Source of the DNA: Bacteroidota bacterium
GTDB taxonomy: Bacteria; Bacteroidota; Bacteroidia; Flavobacteriales; Weeksellaceae
DNA length: 64,000 bases
Direction: 5' to 3'
Assembly (NCBI GenBank): GCA_023461035.1
Contig: JAEWOD010000012.1
Location: forward strand, 1 to 64,000
Shown: positions 51,334 through 60,802 of the stretch, in pieces
Layout of the letters: the number at the start of each line of letters is the position of its first letter
How positions within the stretch are numbered: position 1 is the first letter of the stretch
The notes under the pieces: model-generated
What the model was told of the DNA's origin: nothing
What the model saw: only the letters and a program-made list of their open reading frames with translations
The model's database searches: none
Position numbers and translations under genes: made by a program

Positions 51334-52395
51334 ATGAAATTACTAAATATTTTTCTCGTTTTGCTGGTTGTGGTTTCATGCAAAAAAGATAACACAACTA
51401 TTATATCGGTTCAAAAAGAAGCCGGTTTTGCTTTCATCACCAAAATCGAATTAGAAAGTTCAGAAGAGAAAATCATCATTTCTTCGGGTGGAGAAAAAGT
51501 AGAATTCGCTAAAAATGAATTGCCTCTGAAAACCGCTATGGTAGTTCCAACTTCGGCAATTGCTTATATGGACGAATTGGGTCTGACGCAAAAAATCACC
51601 GGAATCAGCCAACCGGATTATATTTTTAATCCAAAAATTCATTCACTTCTGCAACAAAAGAAAATAGAGGAAATCGGAACTTTCAATGAGATATTTATCG
51701 AAAAAATCCTTGTCCACAAGCCCGATGTTTTTATTTCTACTTCGAGTCCTACACTTGCTAAATTTCATGAATTACTAAAAAATGAGGGAATTAAAATCAT
51801 TTATATTGACGAATATGAAGAATTGAATCCTTTGGCAAAAGCGGAATATATAAAACTCTTTGGAATTCTTTTTGGAAAAGAGAAAGAGGCCGATGAACGC
51901 TTCGCCGAAATAGAAAATAATTACAAGAAAATCCAATCTGTTGTTCAGCAGAAATCAACATCAAATCCGACCATTTTATCCAATCACATATACGGCGACA
52001 TTTGGTATATGCCCGGTGGAAAAAGCTTTCAGGCAAAACTTTTTGCCGATGCGGGTGGTGATTATTTGTGGAAAGAGAATGAAGAAACCGGAACGTTGAA
52101 CCTTTCTCTTGAATCGGTTTTTGAAAAAGCAAATGATGCCGATATCTGGATAAATGCCGGAGATTTCCCTTCCAAAGCCGCATTGCTAGCGAGTTATCCG
52201 AATTACGAATGGTTCGCCGCGTTTAAATCCGGAAATGTTTATAACTGGAATCAAAGAATTACGGAAAAAGGTGCTAATGATTATTTTGAAACCGGAACGG
52301 TAAGACCGGATTTGGTGTTGAAAGATTTAGCCGCAATTTTTCATCCGGAATTGTTTCCCAATCATGAATTGAAGTTTTATAAACGGTTGGATTAA
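51334..52395 (+). CDS. ABC-type metal-chelate (haem/B12/siderophore) binding lipoprotein
   Basis: The product (353 aa) has a lipoprotein signal ending VVVSC at residues 12-16. The TroA/BtuF-like fold is visible: ALPLKT...VVPTSAIAYMDELG near residue 70-85, KITGIS, the HKPDVFISTSSP strand near 130, the ANDADIWINAGDFPS segment near 270 and the C-terminal RPDLVLKDLAAIFHPELF. The last part is typical of periplasmic binding proteins for cobalamin or iron chelates. No permease or ATPase gene is adjacent, so the transporter must lie elsewhere. Confidence 0.9.
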   Translation: MKLLNIFLVLLVVVSCKKDNTTIISVQKEAGFAFITKIELESSEEKIIISSGGEKVEFAKNELPLKTAMVVPTSAIAYMDELGLTQKITGISQPDYIFNPKIHSLLQQKKIEEIGTFNEIFIEKILVHKPDVFISTSSPTLAKFHELLKNEGIKIIYIDEYEELNPLAKAEYIKLFGILFGKEKEADERFAEIENNYKKIQSVVQQKSTSNPTILSNHIYGDIWYMPGGKSFQAKLFADAGGDYLWKENEETGTLNLSLESVFEKANDADIWINAGDFPSKAALLASYPNYEWFAAFKSGNVYNWNQRITEKGANDYFETGTVRPDLVLKDLAAIFHPELFPNHELKFYKRLD

Positions 52396-52401
52396 TCGAA
52401 T

Positions 52402-53265
52402 TTATTTCAACTTATAAATCCCAAAATGATTGTGATATAGATAAGTTTTTTCTTTAAATTTAAACACTTTGGGTTGTTCAAATCCGTTCTTATCATCGGA
52501 ATATTTGAACTTCAAATTTCCAATTTTATAATAGTAATAATAAAATGAAGTGCCGATATCTAATCGACCTGTCGAACGAATATCCATCAAAGCGGGTTCA
52601 TCAAATTCTTCCAAATCAGTTAACGCAAGTTGTGATTGATTTGTAGCTTTTAAATTGGTAAATAGAATCAATTTATCCTGTGAAATCACATACTGCAACG
52701 TGTCCGAATATTTAAAGCCATATTTTTTTTCAGCTTTTGTCAAATAAGCTAAATTCAATGAATCTGTGTTGTGAAGATTTGAATGCTTATTGCGAAACCA
52801 ATACAAACTATCGTCGATATTCACAACCGGAAACGCATTTTTCTGAAGGTAATCCGGCGCAGCGTATTGAAGGTTTTCTACATAAATATTGCTTTGATTA
52901 TCAACGAAATAAGATTCATTTTCAATTGTTGTCGAAAAAATCTGTTTCCCGTCAAAATCCCTCAATTCCAAATCATAATACCAATCTCCATTGACTTGTT
53001 TCACTGAATCCCCTTGGTTTTCAACTTCTTTTTGGAATGGATTGACAATCAGAAATTTATTGCTTTTTAAAATATAAATATCGCCGCTGTAAGAATTTGG
53101 TTTTTCATAAATGGGTTCGAGGTAATTTTTATTTTGGATAAATGTTTCGAAATCTTCCACTTCAGGATGTTTGTCTTCTTCCGTAAAAAAACGGCAACTC
53201 ACAACAACCGTCAACAAAAATATCATTGAAGTCAGCCATCGAAATTTGGAAATAAGCCGAACCAA
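52402..53265 (-). CDS. Hypothetical lipoprotein after pheS
   Basis: The longest frame reaches back into pheS, but a TTG start at 53265 gives a good lipoprotein signal (LVRLISKFRWLTSMIFLLTVVVSC) and lies just after the pheS stop; ATG at 53226 is the alternative. The mature part of about 260 residues is rich in aromatic and polar residues, with repeated strand motifs (YDLELRDFDGKQIF, NFKLKYSDDKNG-like). The family was not recognised. It is probably co-transcribed with pheS. Likely a periplasm-facing or surface lipoprotein. Confidence 0.7.
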   Translation of the reverse strand: MVRLISKFRWLTSMIFLLTVVVSCRFFTEEDKHPEVEDFETFIQNKNYLEPIYEKPNSYSGDIYILKSNKFLIVNPFQKEVENQGDSVKQVNGDWYYDLELRDFDGKQIFSTTIENESYFVDNQSNIYVENLQYAAPDYLQKNAFPVVNIDDSLYWFRNKHSNLHNTDSLNLAYLTKAEKKYGFKYSDTLQYVISQDKLILFTNLKATNQSQLALTDLEEFDEPALMDIRSTGRLDIGTSFYYYYYKIGNLKFKYSDDKNGFEQPKVFKFKEKTYLYHNHFGIYKLK

Positions 53266-53281
53266 AATTTTATAATTTGAA

Positions 53282-54310
53282 TTAAAACAACTCCGACTTA
53301 AATTGTTCCAGAAAACGAATGTCATTTTCGGTGTACATACGGATGTCGCCGATTTGGTAAAGCAATAACGCAATCCGCTCGATTCCCATCCCGAATGCAA
53401 ATCCGGTGTATTCTTCCGGATCAATATTTACATTTCGTAAGACATTGGGATCCACCATTCCGCAACCCATGATTTCGAGCCAGCCGGTTCCTTTAGTCAT
53501 GCGGTAATCGGTTTCGGTTTCCAGTCCCCAATATACATCGACCTCTGCACTCGGCTCTGTAAAAGGAAAATAGGAAGGACGCAATCTGATTTTGGATTTC
53601 CCAAACAAAGCTTCGGTAAAATAACTCAAAGTCTGACGCAAATCGGCAAAAGAAACATCTTTATCGATGTACAAACCTTCGATCTGATGAAACATCATAT
53701 GTGAACGCGCCGAAATCGCTTCGTTCCGATAAACCCGCCCCGGCGATAAAATCCGGATGGGTGGCTGGTTTTCTTCCATATACCGAATCTGAACAGAAGA
53801 TGTATGTGTTCTTAAAACCACATCTGGGGATTGTTCTATGAAAAATGTGTCCTGCATATCTCTCGCCGGATGGTATTCCGGTAAGTTCAATGCGGTAAAA
53901 TTATGCCAGTCGTCTTCGATTTCGGGACCATCCGAAAGTGTAAATCCGATTCGGGCAAAAATATCAATGATACGGTTTTTCACGCTGTTAATGGGATGAC
54001 GAGAACCCAATTCAAAAGGCTCGCCCGGTCTTGTCAAATCCATTTCCGAATGGGATTGGCTGCTATTTTCAAAGGATTCCTTATAATAGGAAACCTTTTC
54101 GTTTACGAGGTTTTTGAGTTCGTTAACGATTTGGCCAAAATCCTTTTTTTGTTCGTTGGGCACCGATTTAAATGCGGCAAACAGATCATTTAAAATTCCT
54201 TTTTTTCCTAAATATTGGATGCGGAACGCTTCCAGTTCAGCAGGATTTTGGGCTGAAAATGTTTTGACTTCTTCTATATTTTTTTTGATCTGATCAATCA
54301 TTTGAATCAA
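53282..54310 (-). CDS. pheS: Phenylalanine--tRNA ligase alpha subunit
   Basis: The 342-residue product has the N-terminal coiled coil, then the catalytic domain with HPINSVKNRIIDIFARIGF near residue 105-123, the FNALNLPEYHPARDMQDTFF segment (as NFTALNLPEYHPARD) near 132-150 and the motif 2 loop GRVYRNEAISARSHMMFHQIEGL near 192-214. Motif 3 reads GFAFGMGIERIALLLYQI near 308-325. It forms the alpha2beta2 enzyme with PheT, which is not in this window. Met codons at residues 1 and 4 are both possible starts. Confidence 0.97.
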   Translation of the reverse strand: MIQMIDQIKKNIEEVKTFSAQNPAELEAFRIQYLGKKGILNDLFAAFKSVPNEQKKDFGQIVNELKNLVNEKVSYYKESFENSSQSHSEMDLTRPGEPFELGSRHPINSVKNRIIDIFARIGFTLSDGPEIEDDWHNFTALNLPEYHPARDMQDTFFIEQSPDVVLRTHTSSVQIRYMEENQPPIRILSPGRVYRNEAISARSHMMFHQIEGLYIDKDVSFADLRQTLSYFTEALFGKSKIRLRPSYFPFTEPSAEVDVYWGLETETDYRMTKGTGWLEIMGCGMVDPNVLRNVNIDPEEYTGFAFGMGIERIALLLYQIGDIRMYTENDIRFLEQFKSELF

Positions 54311-54351
54311 TTATTTGGAATTGCAAATTTAAATTTTCCTATTGAAACAAA

Positions 54352-54386
54352 AAACTTTGGCAACACTTCGTGTCTTGCCAAAGTTT
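54352..54386 (-). terminator. Terminator of the acpP-to-pyk operon
   Basis: AAACTTTGGCAA and TTGCCAAAGTTT form a 12-bp perfect stem; on the minus strand a run of T follows. Confidence 0.9.
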
Positions 54387-54419
54387 CCTAATTTTCAATA
54401 TTCTTAATTTTCAATGATA

Positions 54420-55862
54420 TTAGATAGTCGTCAAACGCACGGTATTGGTCATTCCTTTTGCGGAAGCCGGCATCGCATTCAGGTTGATGACATAATCGTT
54501 CAACTCCACATATCCATATTTTAATGCCAATTTATTGACATCAATTACCGTTTCATCTGTACTTCTTTCTTCGGGATTATAATACATGGCTTTGACTCCC
54601 CACAATAGATTCAACCTTCTTACTATGTGTTTGTTAGGTGTATAAACCAATATATAGGCAAGCGGTCGGTAAGACGAAATCTGAAAGGCGGTATAGCCTG
54701 AATAAGTAAGGGTAGATATCGCTTTGGCTCCTGTTAATCTGACCATTTCGGCCGCATTAAAACAAACAATTTTGGTTACAAATCGGTCATTTTTATTATT
54801 GGGTTTCAGCGTTGGAACATTGATCAATTCTGAATCTTCCACACGTTGAAGGATTTTTGTCATGGCTTCGATCACCTGAACCGGATATTTCCCAACTGAA
54901 GTTTCGCCACTCAGCATCACAGCGTCCGCACCATCAAAAACGGCGTTGGCAACATCGTTTACTTCAGCACGTGTCGGAGTTAAACTGTTGATCATACTTT
55001 CCATCATTTGGGTGGCAACGATGACAGGAATCCTACGCAGTTTTGCTTTGGCTATAAGCATTTTTTGAGATTGCGGGACTACTTCCATCGGCATTTCGAC
55101 TCCCAGATCGCCTCGAGCAACCATCAAACCATCAACTACATTAATGATTTCGTCTATATTTTCAAGTGCTTCCGGCTTTTCGATTTTTGCGATGATGGGA
55201 ATTTTATAAACGGATTCTGCATCGATTAATTCTTTTAAATCTATCACATCTTGTGCAGTTCGGACAAAAGAAAGTGCAATCCAATCCACTCCTTTACTGA
55301 TGGCAAATTTTGCATCTTCAATATCTTTTTCAGTAAGAGCAGGAAGAGAAACGTTGGTATTGGGAAGGTTTACGCCTTTTTTGGATGAGAGTGGACCTCC
55401 TTGGATCACCTCTGCCTTTACTTCATCTATTTTGTTGGTGGCGGTCACACGCAAAACCAACTTTCCGTCATCTATCAAAATGTTTTCGCCAACTTTCACA
55501 TCGGTAGGAAATTTTTTATACGTCATATAGGCTTTTTCCTTATTTCCGATTATTTTTTCATTTGTAAACGTAAAAATATCGCCGGGCGAGAGAACGACAC
55601 CTTCTTCCATCACGCCAATTCTGAGTTTCGGACCCTGTAAGTCTGCAAGGATCGCCGTATTATAACCATATTTCTCATTCAATCCATGGATGAGTTGGAT
55701 ATTACGCTCTACTATTTCATAATCGGCATGGGAGAAATTAATTCGGAAAACATCAACTCCTTTGTCCATCATTTCCCGGAGTCTTTCTTCTCCATCTGTA
55801 GCCGGACCAAGGGTTGCGACAATTTTTGTCTTTTTTAAATATTTAGGGTTAAAATATTGCAT
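54420..55862 (-). CDS. pyk: Pyruvate kinase
   Basis: The 480-residue product catalyses the last step of glycolysis, phosphoenolpyruvate plus ADP to pyruvate plus ATP. The core motifs are KIVATLGPATDGEE near residue 12, FRINFSHAD near 39, ILADLQGPKLRIG near 69, IIAKIEKPEALENI near 225 (catalytic Lys), MVARGDLGVEMP near 247 and IVATQMMESMINSLTPTRAEVNDVANAVFDG near 280-310. The B domain and the C-terminal domain are complete. It is the last gene of the operon and ends before a strong terminator. Confidence 0.97.
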   Translation of the reverse strand: MQYFNPKYLKKTKIVATLGPATDGEERLREMMDKGVDVFRINFSHADYEIVERNIQLIHGLNEKYGYNTAILADLQGPKLRIGVMEEGVVLSPGDIFTFTNEKIIGNKEKAYMTYKKFPTDVKVGENILIDDGKLVLRVTATNKIDEVKAEVIQGGPLSSKKGVNLPNTNVSLPALTEKDIEDAKFAISKGVDWIALSFVRTAQDVIDLKELIDAESVYKIPIIAKIEKPEALENIDEIINVVDGLMVARGDLGVEMPMEVVPQSQKMLIAKAKLRRIPVIVATQMMESMINSLTPTRAEVNDVANAVFDGADAVMLSGETSVGKYPVQVIEAMTKILQRVEDSELINVPTLKPNNKNDRFVTKIVCFNAAEMVRLTGAKAISTLTYSGYTAFQISSYRPLAYILVYTPNKHIVRRLNLLWGVKAMYYNPEERSTDETVIDVNKLALKYGYVELNDYVINLNAMPASAKGMTNTVRLTTI

Positions 55863-55879
55863 CTATATTTTCTTTTGGG

Positions 55880-56335
55880 TTAAAAAATCAATCTGTTTAT
55901 GGTTTTAATTCCATCTGTTTCGAGTTCGGTTAAAAGGGAAATAAAACTATTTTCTGAAATAGGCAATCCATCTGAGACATCACCACTCACTTTTAATAAA
56001 AAATTATACTGTTTATAGGACTGTATCAGAGCCGGAGCCACATCAAATAACGCAGATAAATTTGGGAAATCCTTTTGAGAATCCAAAGTGTAAGATGCGT
56101 TTTTAATGATATGATAATATGCGCCGGTCTGAACATTTTCCCATTCAAATACCGGAAAATAGGTAATTTGTTTTTCAATTACGACATCCAGGTCTGTAGT
56201 TCTGAAAAATTGGGTTTCAAAACTTCGGTTGATGTGATAGGCCAGTTGTGCGGAATCCGAAAAAGCGGACACCATTCCGTAAAGCTGAAAATCGATAAAT
56301 TCAGCCTCATCCAACAACAAAGTTTTAACGGCCAT
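55880..56335 (-). CDS. IPExxxVDY-family protein
   Basis: The 151-residue protein belongs to the small IPExxxVDY family known in Bacteroidota, here with FRTTDLDVVIEKQITYFPVFEWE around residues 44-65. The gene directly abuts rnc (stop of rnc at 56336) and precedes pyk by 17 bases. The family is regularly found in this gene order. No enzyme motif or membrane helix is seen; the function is unknown. Confidence 0.88.
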   Translation of the reverse strand: MAVKTLLLDEAEFIDFQLYGMVSAFSDSAQLAYHINRSFETQFFRTTDLDVVIEKQITYFPVFEWENVQTGAYYHIIKNASYTLDSQKDFPNLSALFDVAPALIQSYKQYNFLLKVSGDVSDGLPISENSFISLLTELETDGIKTINRLIF

Positions 56336-57097
56336 TTAAACAACGTTTTCCATTTTATTCTGAAGAAAATAGTAGGCTCTTTTGGAGGCATTTTCTTCTG
56401 CTCGTTTTTTTGAAGTACCTCTCCCTTTTGAAATTACTTTTTCATTTAATCTTACTACCGAAACAAAAACGATTAAATCCTCGGCGTTGTCTTCTTCAAA
56501 TGTATTGAAGTTCAATTTATTTTTTGTCTTTTGTCCCCATTCCAAAATGAGGCTTTTATAACTGGAAATAGTTCTTTCCAGTTTGTCCATATCGAAATGT
56601 TTGTCGATGATTTTTGTAAAAATAAATTTGGCGGTGGTATCAAAACCTTTGTCCAAATAAATAGCACCTATAAGTGCTTCCACCAGATCTCCGTTTATGT
56701 CTTCGCCTAAATTTGGATTTCCGCCCGGATGCAGTCTCTTGGCAAGTTGCATTTGCTTTCCTATACCATTTAACTGACTCCGAGAAACGATTTTCGATCG
56801 CATTTTGGTCAGATAACCTTCCTGTTTATCCGGTGCCTTTTCAAAAATAAAAACCGAAATAATTAATCCGAGCACGGCATCACCCAAAAATTCGAGCCGC
56901 TCAAAATTGACATCGTTTCCATTTTCATCTTTTACCTGAGCCGATCTGTGGACAAATGCTCTTTTGTAAACATCTAGTTTTACAGGTTTGAAACCTAAAA
57001 TTTTAGTCAGAAAACTCTCAAGCTCAGAATCTCCCGCAGTAAACTTTTGAACGTTCCTATTTGTAAACTTTCTTCTGAATTTATCCCAAAAAAGCAT
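56336..57097 (-). CDS. rnc: Ribonuclease III
   Basis: This double-strand-specific endoribonuclease processes rRNA and some mRNAs. The signature ERLEFLGDAVLGLIISVFIF lies near residue 66-85, and the second acidic site is GDLVEALIGAIYLDKGF near 140-156. A dsRNA-binding domain is at the C-terminus (ISSYKSLILEWGQKTKN, then KGRGTSKKRAEENASKRAYYFL). The length of 253 aa is normal. It lies 8 bases after fabF. Confidence 0.96.
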   Translation of the reverse strand: MLFWDKFRRKFTNRNVQKFTAGDSELESFLTKILGFKPVKLDVYKRAFVHRSAQVKDENGNDVNFERLEFLGDAVLGLIISVFIFEKAPDKQEGYLTKMRSKIVSRSQLNGIGKQMQLAKRLHPGGNPNLGEDINGDLVEALIGAIYLDKGFDTTAKFIFTKIIDKHFDMDKLERTISSYKSLILEWGQKTKNKLNFNTFEEDNAEDLIVFVSVVRLNEKVISKGRGTSKKRAEENASKRAYYFLQNKMENVV

Positions 57098-57105
57098 AAT
57101 AGAAT

Positions 57106-58353
57106 TTAGATTTTTCTAAACACGACGCAAGCATTATGACCTCCGAAACCAAACGTATTGCTCATGGCAACGTTTACTTTTCTTTCAACTGCTTGGTTAA
57201 ATGTAAAGTCTAATCTTGAATCTAAGTTCTCATCATCTGTAAAATGATTAATGGTTGGCGGAACTTTATCATGCATAATCGCTCCTACAACTGATACAGC
57301 TTCTACTGCCCCGGCAGCTCCCAAAAGGTGCCCGGTCATGGATTTGGTAGAGTTGATCTGAATTTTATAAGCTTGTTCTCCAAATAATTTTTGAATTGCT
57401 TTTGATTCTGCGATATCACCCAGCGGGGTTGAAGTCCCGTGCATGTTGATATGATCTACTTCATCTATGCCGATTCCTGAATCCTCCAGTGCATTTTTCA
57501 TCACATTAAAAGCACCCAAACCTTCAGGATGCGGAGCTGTCAAATGGTGTGCATCAGCAGACATTCCACCTCCTATAAATTCTGCATAAATTTTTGCTCC
57601 CCTGGCTTTCGCATGTTCATATTCCTCCAGAATCACAACACCACTTCCTTCTCCCATCACAAATCCATCACGGTCTTTATCAAAAGGACGTGAGGCCGTT
57701 TTCGGGTCGTCATTTCTGACAGATAGTGCATGCATAGCATTAAATCCGCCTATACTGGCTGCCGTAACAGCCGCTTCAGAACCACCACTCACGATGACGT
57801 CTGCCTTACCTAAACGAATAAGCATAAGCGCATCAATCAATGCATTGGTAGAAGAAGCACAAGCCGAAACCGTCGTATAATTTGGCCCCATAAATCCAAA
57901 TTCCATGGAAATATGACCCGGTGTAATATCTGCTATCATTTTTGGAATGAAAAAGGGATTGAAGCGCGGAGTTCCGTTTCCGGTTGCGAAACCGGATACC
58001 TCTTCTTCAAAAGTTTTGATTCCGCCTATTCCGGATCCCCAGATCACGCCAACTCTTTGTTTGTTGACATTGGATTCCAGGATTCCGCTGTGGGCTACGG
58101 CTTCGCGTGCTGCCACAATCCCCAACTGCCCGCAACGATCCATCTTTCTCGCTTCTTTACGGTCAAAATGGTCCTCTGCATTGAAGTTTTTTACCTCACA
58201 AGCAAACTGGGTTTTAAATAATTGGGCATCAAACAGGGTAATGGGTGCTGCCCCACTTATTCCCGAAGTCAATGCATTCCAATATTCTTGGAAGTTATTT
58301 CCTATGGGTGTGAGCGCACCTATACCTGTTACTACAACTCTTTTTAATTCCAT
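57106..58353 (-). CDS. fabF: 3-oxoacyl-ACP synthase II
   Basis: This condensing enzyme extends acyl-ACP with malonyl-ACP in fatty-acid synthesis. The 415-residue product has the catalytic Cys in TTVSACASSTNAL near residue 163, the first His in NMHGTSTPLGD near 303 and the second in STKSMTGHLLGAAGAVE near 335-343. It is complete and starts with the usual VVVTGIGALTPIG. The gene is 24 bases after acpP, the classical pair. Confidence 0.97.
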   Translation of the reverse strand: MELKRVVVTGIGALTPIGNNFQEYWNALTSGISGAAPITLFDAQLFKTQFACEVKNFNAEDHFDRKEARKMDRCGQLGIVAAREAVAHSGILESNVNKQRVGVIWGSGIGGIKTFEEEVSGFATGNGTPRFNPFFIPKMIADITPGHISMEFGFMGPNYTTVSACASSTNALIDALMLIRLGKADVIVSGGSEAAVTAASIGGFNAMHALSVRNDDPKTASRPFDKDRDGFVMGEGSGVVILEEYEHAKARGAKIYAEFIGGGMSADAHHLTAPHPEGLGAFNVMKNALEDSGIGIDEVDHINMHGTSTPLGDIAESKAIQKLFGEQAYKIQINSTKSMTGHLLGAAGAVEAVSVVGAIMHDKVPPTINHFTDDENLDSRLDFTFNQAVERKVNVAMSNTFGFGGHNACVVFRKI

Positions 58354-58377
58354 AAAATTGGAAAAAGGATGAAAGAA

Positions 58378-58614
58378 TTATTTATTTAAATCTTCAATGT
58401 ATTGAACCGCTTGTCCAACTGTTGAAATTTTTTCTGCTTGATCGTCCGGGATTTGAATGTCAAATTCTTTTTCAAATTCCATGATTAATTCTACTGTATC
58501 CAAAGAATCAGCTCCCAAGTCGTTTGTAAAGCTTGCTTCTAAAGTTACTTCACTTTCATCAACGCCTAATTTATCAACGATGATCGCTTTTACTCTTGAT
58601 GTAATGTCAGACAT
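58378..58614 (-). CDS. acpP: Acyl carrier protein
   Basis: The start at 58614 gives the normal 78-residue protein (MSDITSRVKAIIVDKLG); the longer open frame upstream is non-coding leader. The phosphopantetheine serine lies in LGADSLDTVELIMEFEKEF. ACP carries the growing acyl chain for FabF and the other fatty-acid enzymes. It is the first gene of the operon acpP-fabF-rnc-IPExxxVDY-pyk. Confidence 0.96.
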   Translation of the reverse strand: MSDITSRVKAIIVDKLGVDESEVTLEASFTNDLGADSLDTVELIMEFEKEFDIQIPDDQAEKISTVGQAVQYIEDLNK

Positions 58615-58923
58615 AATAATTGTTTTAATTGTTTTTGATTTGGCAAAAATAAAAAACTTTATATAAAGTTTAGAAAAATTATAATGCAAACATAATGAAC
58701 TGAACTGTTTTATCAAACTAATCAATTGGTATTTATCAATTTAAATGTATAACTTATCATAAAATAAGTTTCAAAGCACTCCTCCTTTACCTATTTTTAT
58801 ATACCGGAAGTTTATGTTTATCTGATGAATATCATTATTTTTACCAATTCATGAAGCCTCTATTTTTCTAAATTTGTTGGCTAAACGCAAAACTTAAAAA
58901 CAAACAAAATCAAACATTTAGCT
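58615..58923. other. Divergent promoter region of acpP and pckA
   Basis: No gene is seen. For acpP, a -7 box TATTTTTG stands at 58651-58644 on the minus strand, directly followed upstream by the perfect 18-bp palindrome AAACTTTATATAAAGTTT (58654-58671). For pckA, TAAATTTG at 58869-58876 on the plus strand is a perfect TAnnTTTG box 47 bases before the start. Neither has a clear TTG at -33. Confidence 0.55.
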
Positions 58924-60528
58924 ATGAAGAACAGCAGATTAATCCAGGAACTTCAAGCGCTTGGAATAACAGGACATCAAGAAGTCGTGTACAACCCGAC
59001 TTTTGAAGAACTTTTCAAAGCCGAAACATCTGAAAATAATACCGGCTATGAAAAAGGGATTGTTTCTGATTTGGGTGCCGTTGCGGTAAAAACAGGGGTT
59101 TTTACCGGTCGTTCTCCTAAAGATCGCTATATCGTACATGATGATATAACAAAAGACACCATCAACTGGGATGGAAAAGTGAATTACCCTACAACTCCGG
59201 AAACTTTTTCCCACTGTAAAAAACTGGTATTGGATCAATTATCCAAATCAAAAAAAATCTATGTAGTTGATGCATTTTGCGGCACCAATCCGGATACGAG
59301 ATTAAAAGTAAGGTTCATCATGGAAGTGGCTTGGCAGGCTCATTTTGTAATCAATATGTTCATCCGTCCGTCTCACTATGAATTGGAGAATTTCGGAACG
59401 CCGGATTTCACCGTGATAAACGGCTCCAAAACGACCAATCCTGACTGGGAAAGCCAGGGATTGAACTCTGAAAATTTCGTCATGTTTAGCCTGACCGAAA
59501 AAATCCAGATCATAGGCGGAACCTGGTATGGCGGAGAAATGAAAAAAGGGATGTTCTCCATCATGAATTACTATCTTCCCCTGAAAGGAATTGCTTCCAT
59601 GCACTGTTCTGCAAACGTTGGAGAGAAAGGCGATGTTGCCCTTTTCTTCGGGCTGTCCGGAACAGGAAAAACCACATTGTCCGCCGACCCGAAACGCTAT
59701 CTGATAGGTGATGATGAACACGGATGGGATGATCACGGTGTCTTTAATTTTGAAGGCGGATGTTATGCAAAAGTGATTGACCTTTCTGAAGAAAAAGAAC
59801 CTGACATCTACCGTGCCATCAAAAGAGATGCACTACTTGAAAATGTGGTAGTAAAAGACAACGGTGAAATTGATTTTACCGATGGTTCCATCACTGAAAA
59901 CACACGCGTTTCCTATCCTATTTATCATATCAACAAAATCGTTCTTCCGTCCAAAGCCGGACATGCTAAAAAAATCGTGTACCTTTCGGCCGATGCTTTC
60001 GGTGTATTACCTCCGGTTTCCATTTTGGATGATGATCAGGCGCAGTATCATTTCTTATGTGGCTATACTTCCAAACTGGCAGGAACGGAAAGAGGTATTA
60101 CAGAACCTCAACCTTCTTTTTCACCTGCATTCGGAGAAGCATTTCTCACCCTTCATCCTACCATGTATTCCAAAACTCTCATCAGTAAAATGAAAGAACA
60201 TAATGCCAAAGCTTATTTGGTCAATACAGGTTGGAACGGAACGGGGAAAAGAATTTCCTTAAAAGACACGAGAGCCATTATAGACGCTATCATTGACGAC
60301 TCTATCAACGATGCTCCCAAAACAAAAGTTCCTGTATTAAATCTTGAAATACCGACAGCACTGCCTCATGTTTCAGACGGTATTTTGGATCCGAGGGATA
60401 CTTATGGCAGCCCGGAAGAATGGGAAGCAAAAGCCAGAGATTTAGGTGCTAAATACATTGAAAATTTTAAACAATATTGCAATAATCCCGAAGGAGAACG
60501 TTTGATTCCTGCAGGACCTCAATTGTAA
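58924..60528 (+). CDS. pckA: Phosphoenolpyruvate carboxykinase (ATP)
   Basis: The 534-residue enzyme converts oxaloacetate plus ATP to phosphoenolpyruvate, the entry step of gluconeogenesis, or the reverse in some anaerobes. Key segments are FTGRSPKDRYIVHD near residue 60, RPSHYELENFG near 152, the ATP-binding loop FGLSGTGKTTLSADPKRYLIGDDEHGWDD near 240-270 (Walker A and Asp), and NTRVSYPI near 322. Gly/Arg-rich GWNGTGKRISL lies near 438. It is the ATP-dependent type by the kinase-1a loop. It has its own promoter and terminator. Confidence 0.97.
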   Translation: MKNSRLIQELQALGITGHQEVVYNPTFEELFKAETSENNTGYEKGIVSDLGAVAVKTGVFTGRSPKDRYIVHDDITKDTINWDGKVNYPTTPETFSHCKKLVLDQLSKSKKIYVVDAFCGTNPDTRLKVRFIMEVAWQAHFVINMFIRPSHYELENFGTPDFTVINGSKTTNPDWESQGLNSENFVMFSLTEKIQIIGGTWYGGEMKKGMFSIMNYYLPLKGIASMHCSANVGEKGDVALFFGLSGTGKTTLSADPKRYLIGDDEHGWDDHGVFNFEGGCYAKVIDLSEEKEPDIYRAIKRDALLENVVVKDNGEIDFTDGSITENTRVSYPIYHINKIVLPSKAGHAKKIVYLSADAFGVLPPVSILDDDQAQYHFLCGYTSKLAGTERGITEPQPSFSPAFGEAFLTLHPTMYSKTLISKMKEHNAKAYLVNTGWNGTGKRISLKDTRAIIDAIIDDSINDAPKTKVPVLNLEIPTALPHVSDGILDPRDTYGSPEEWEAKARDLGAKYIENFKQYCNNPEGERLIPAGPQL

Positions 60529-60545
60529 ATTTGAAAAAAATAAAG

Positions 60546-60597
60546 AAAAAATTGTTTCGGTTAAACTTAGAGCCTGTTTTACTGAAACAATTTTTTT
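60546..60597 (+). terminator. Terminator of pckA
   Basis: AAAAATTGTTTC-GGT and ACT-GAAACAATTTTTTT form a long stem with one mismatch and a loop of about 20 bases, 20 bases after the stop. Confidence 0.75.
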
Positions 60598-60733
60598 ATG
60601 CCTCATTCTAATTGACCATAAAAAGCTGATTAAAAGATCGATACATTTTCAATAATTTCCCAAATCACTCAAAAAACAATTCAAGATATTAACCGTCATT
60701 CTAAAATTGTTAAAAACTTTTAAGCGAAAAGAC

Positions 60734-60764
60734 TTGTGAGAAATAGCCGGCTGCTATAAATTTG
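60734..60764 (+). promoter_or_regulatory. Bacteroidota promoter of the AsnA-like gene
   Basis: TTG at 60734-60736 and TAAATTTG at 60757-60764 lie exactly 20 bases apart, a near-perfect match. The start codon follows 38 bases downstream. Confidence 0.7.
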
Positions 60765-60802
60765 CGCCAATTTATGCAAACTTTAAAAACAAATAATTTA
60801 TT

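Noticed and set aside
53266..53424. N-terminal extension of the lipoprotein gene into pheS
   Set aside because: The longest frame overlaps the pheS 3' end by 143 bases in another frame and lacks a signal peptide; a TTG start at 53265 gives a proper lipoprotein signal.
58615..58725. N-terminal extension of acpP
   Set aside because: The extra 37 residues do not occur in ACPs; the Met at 58614 gives the normal 78-residue protein.
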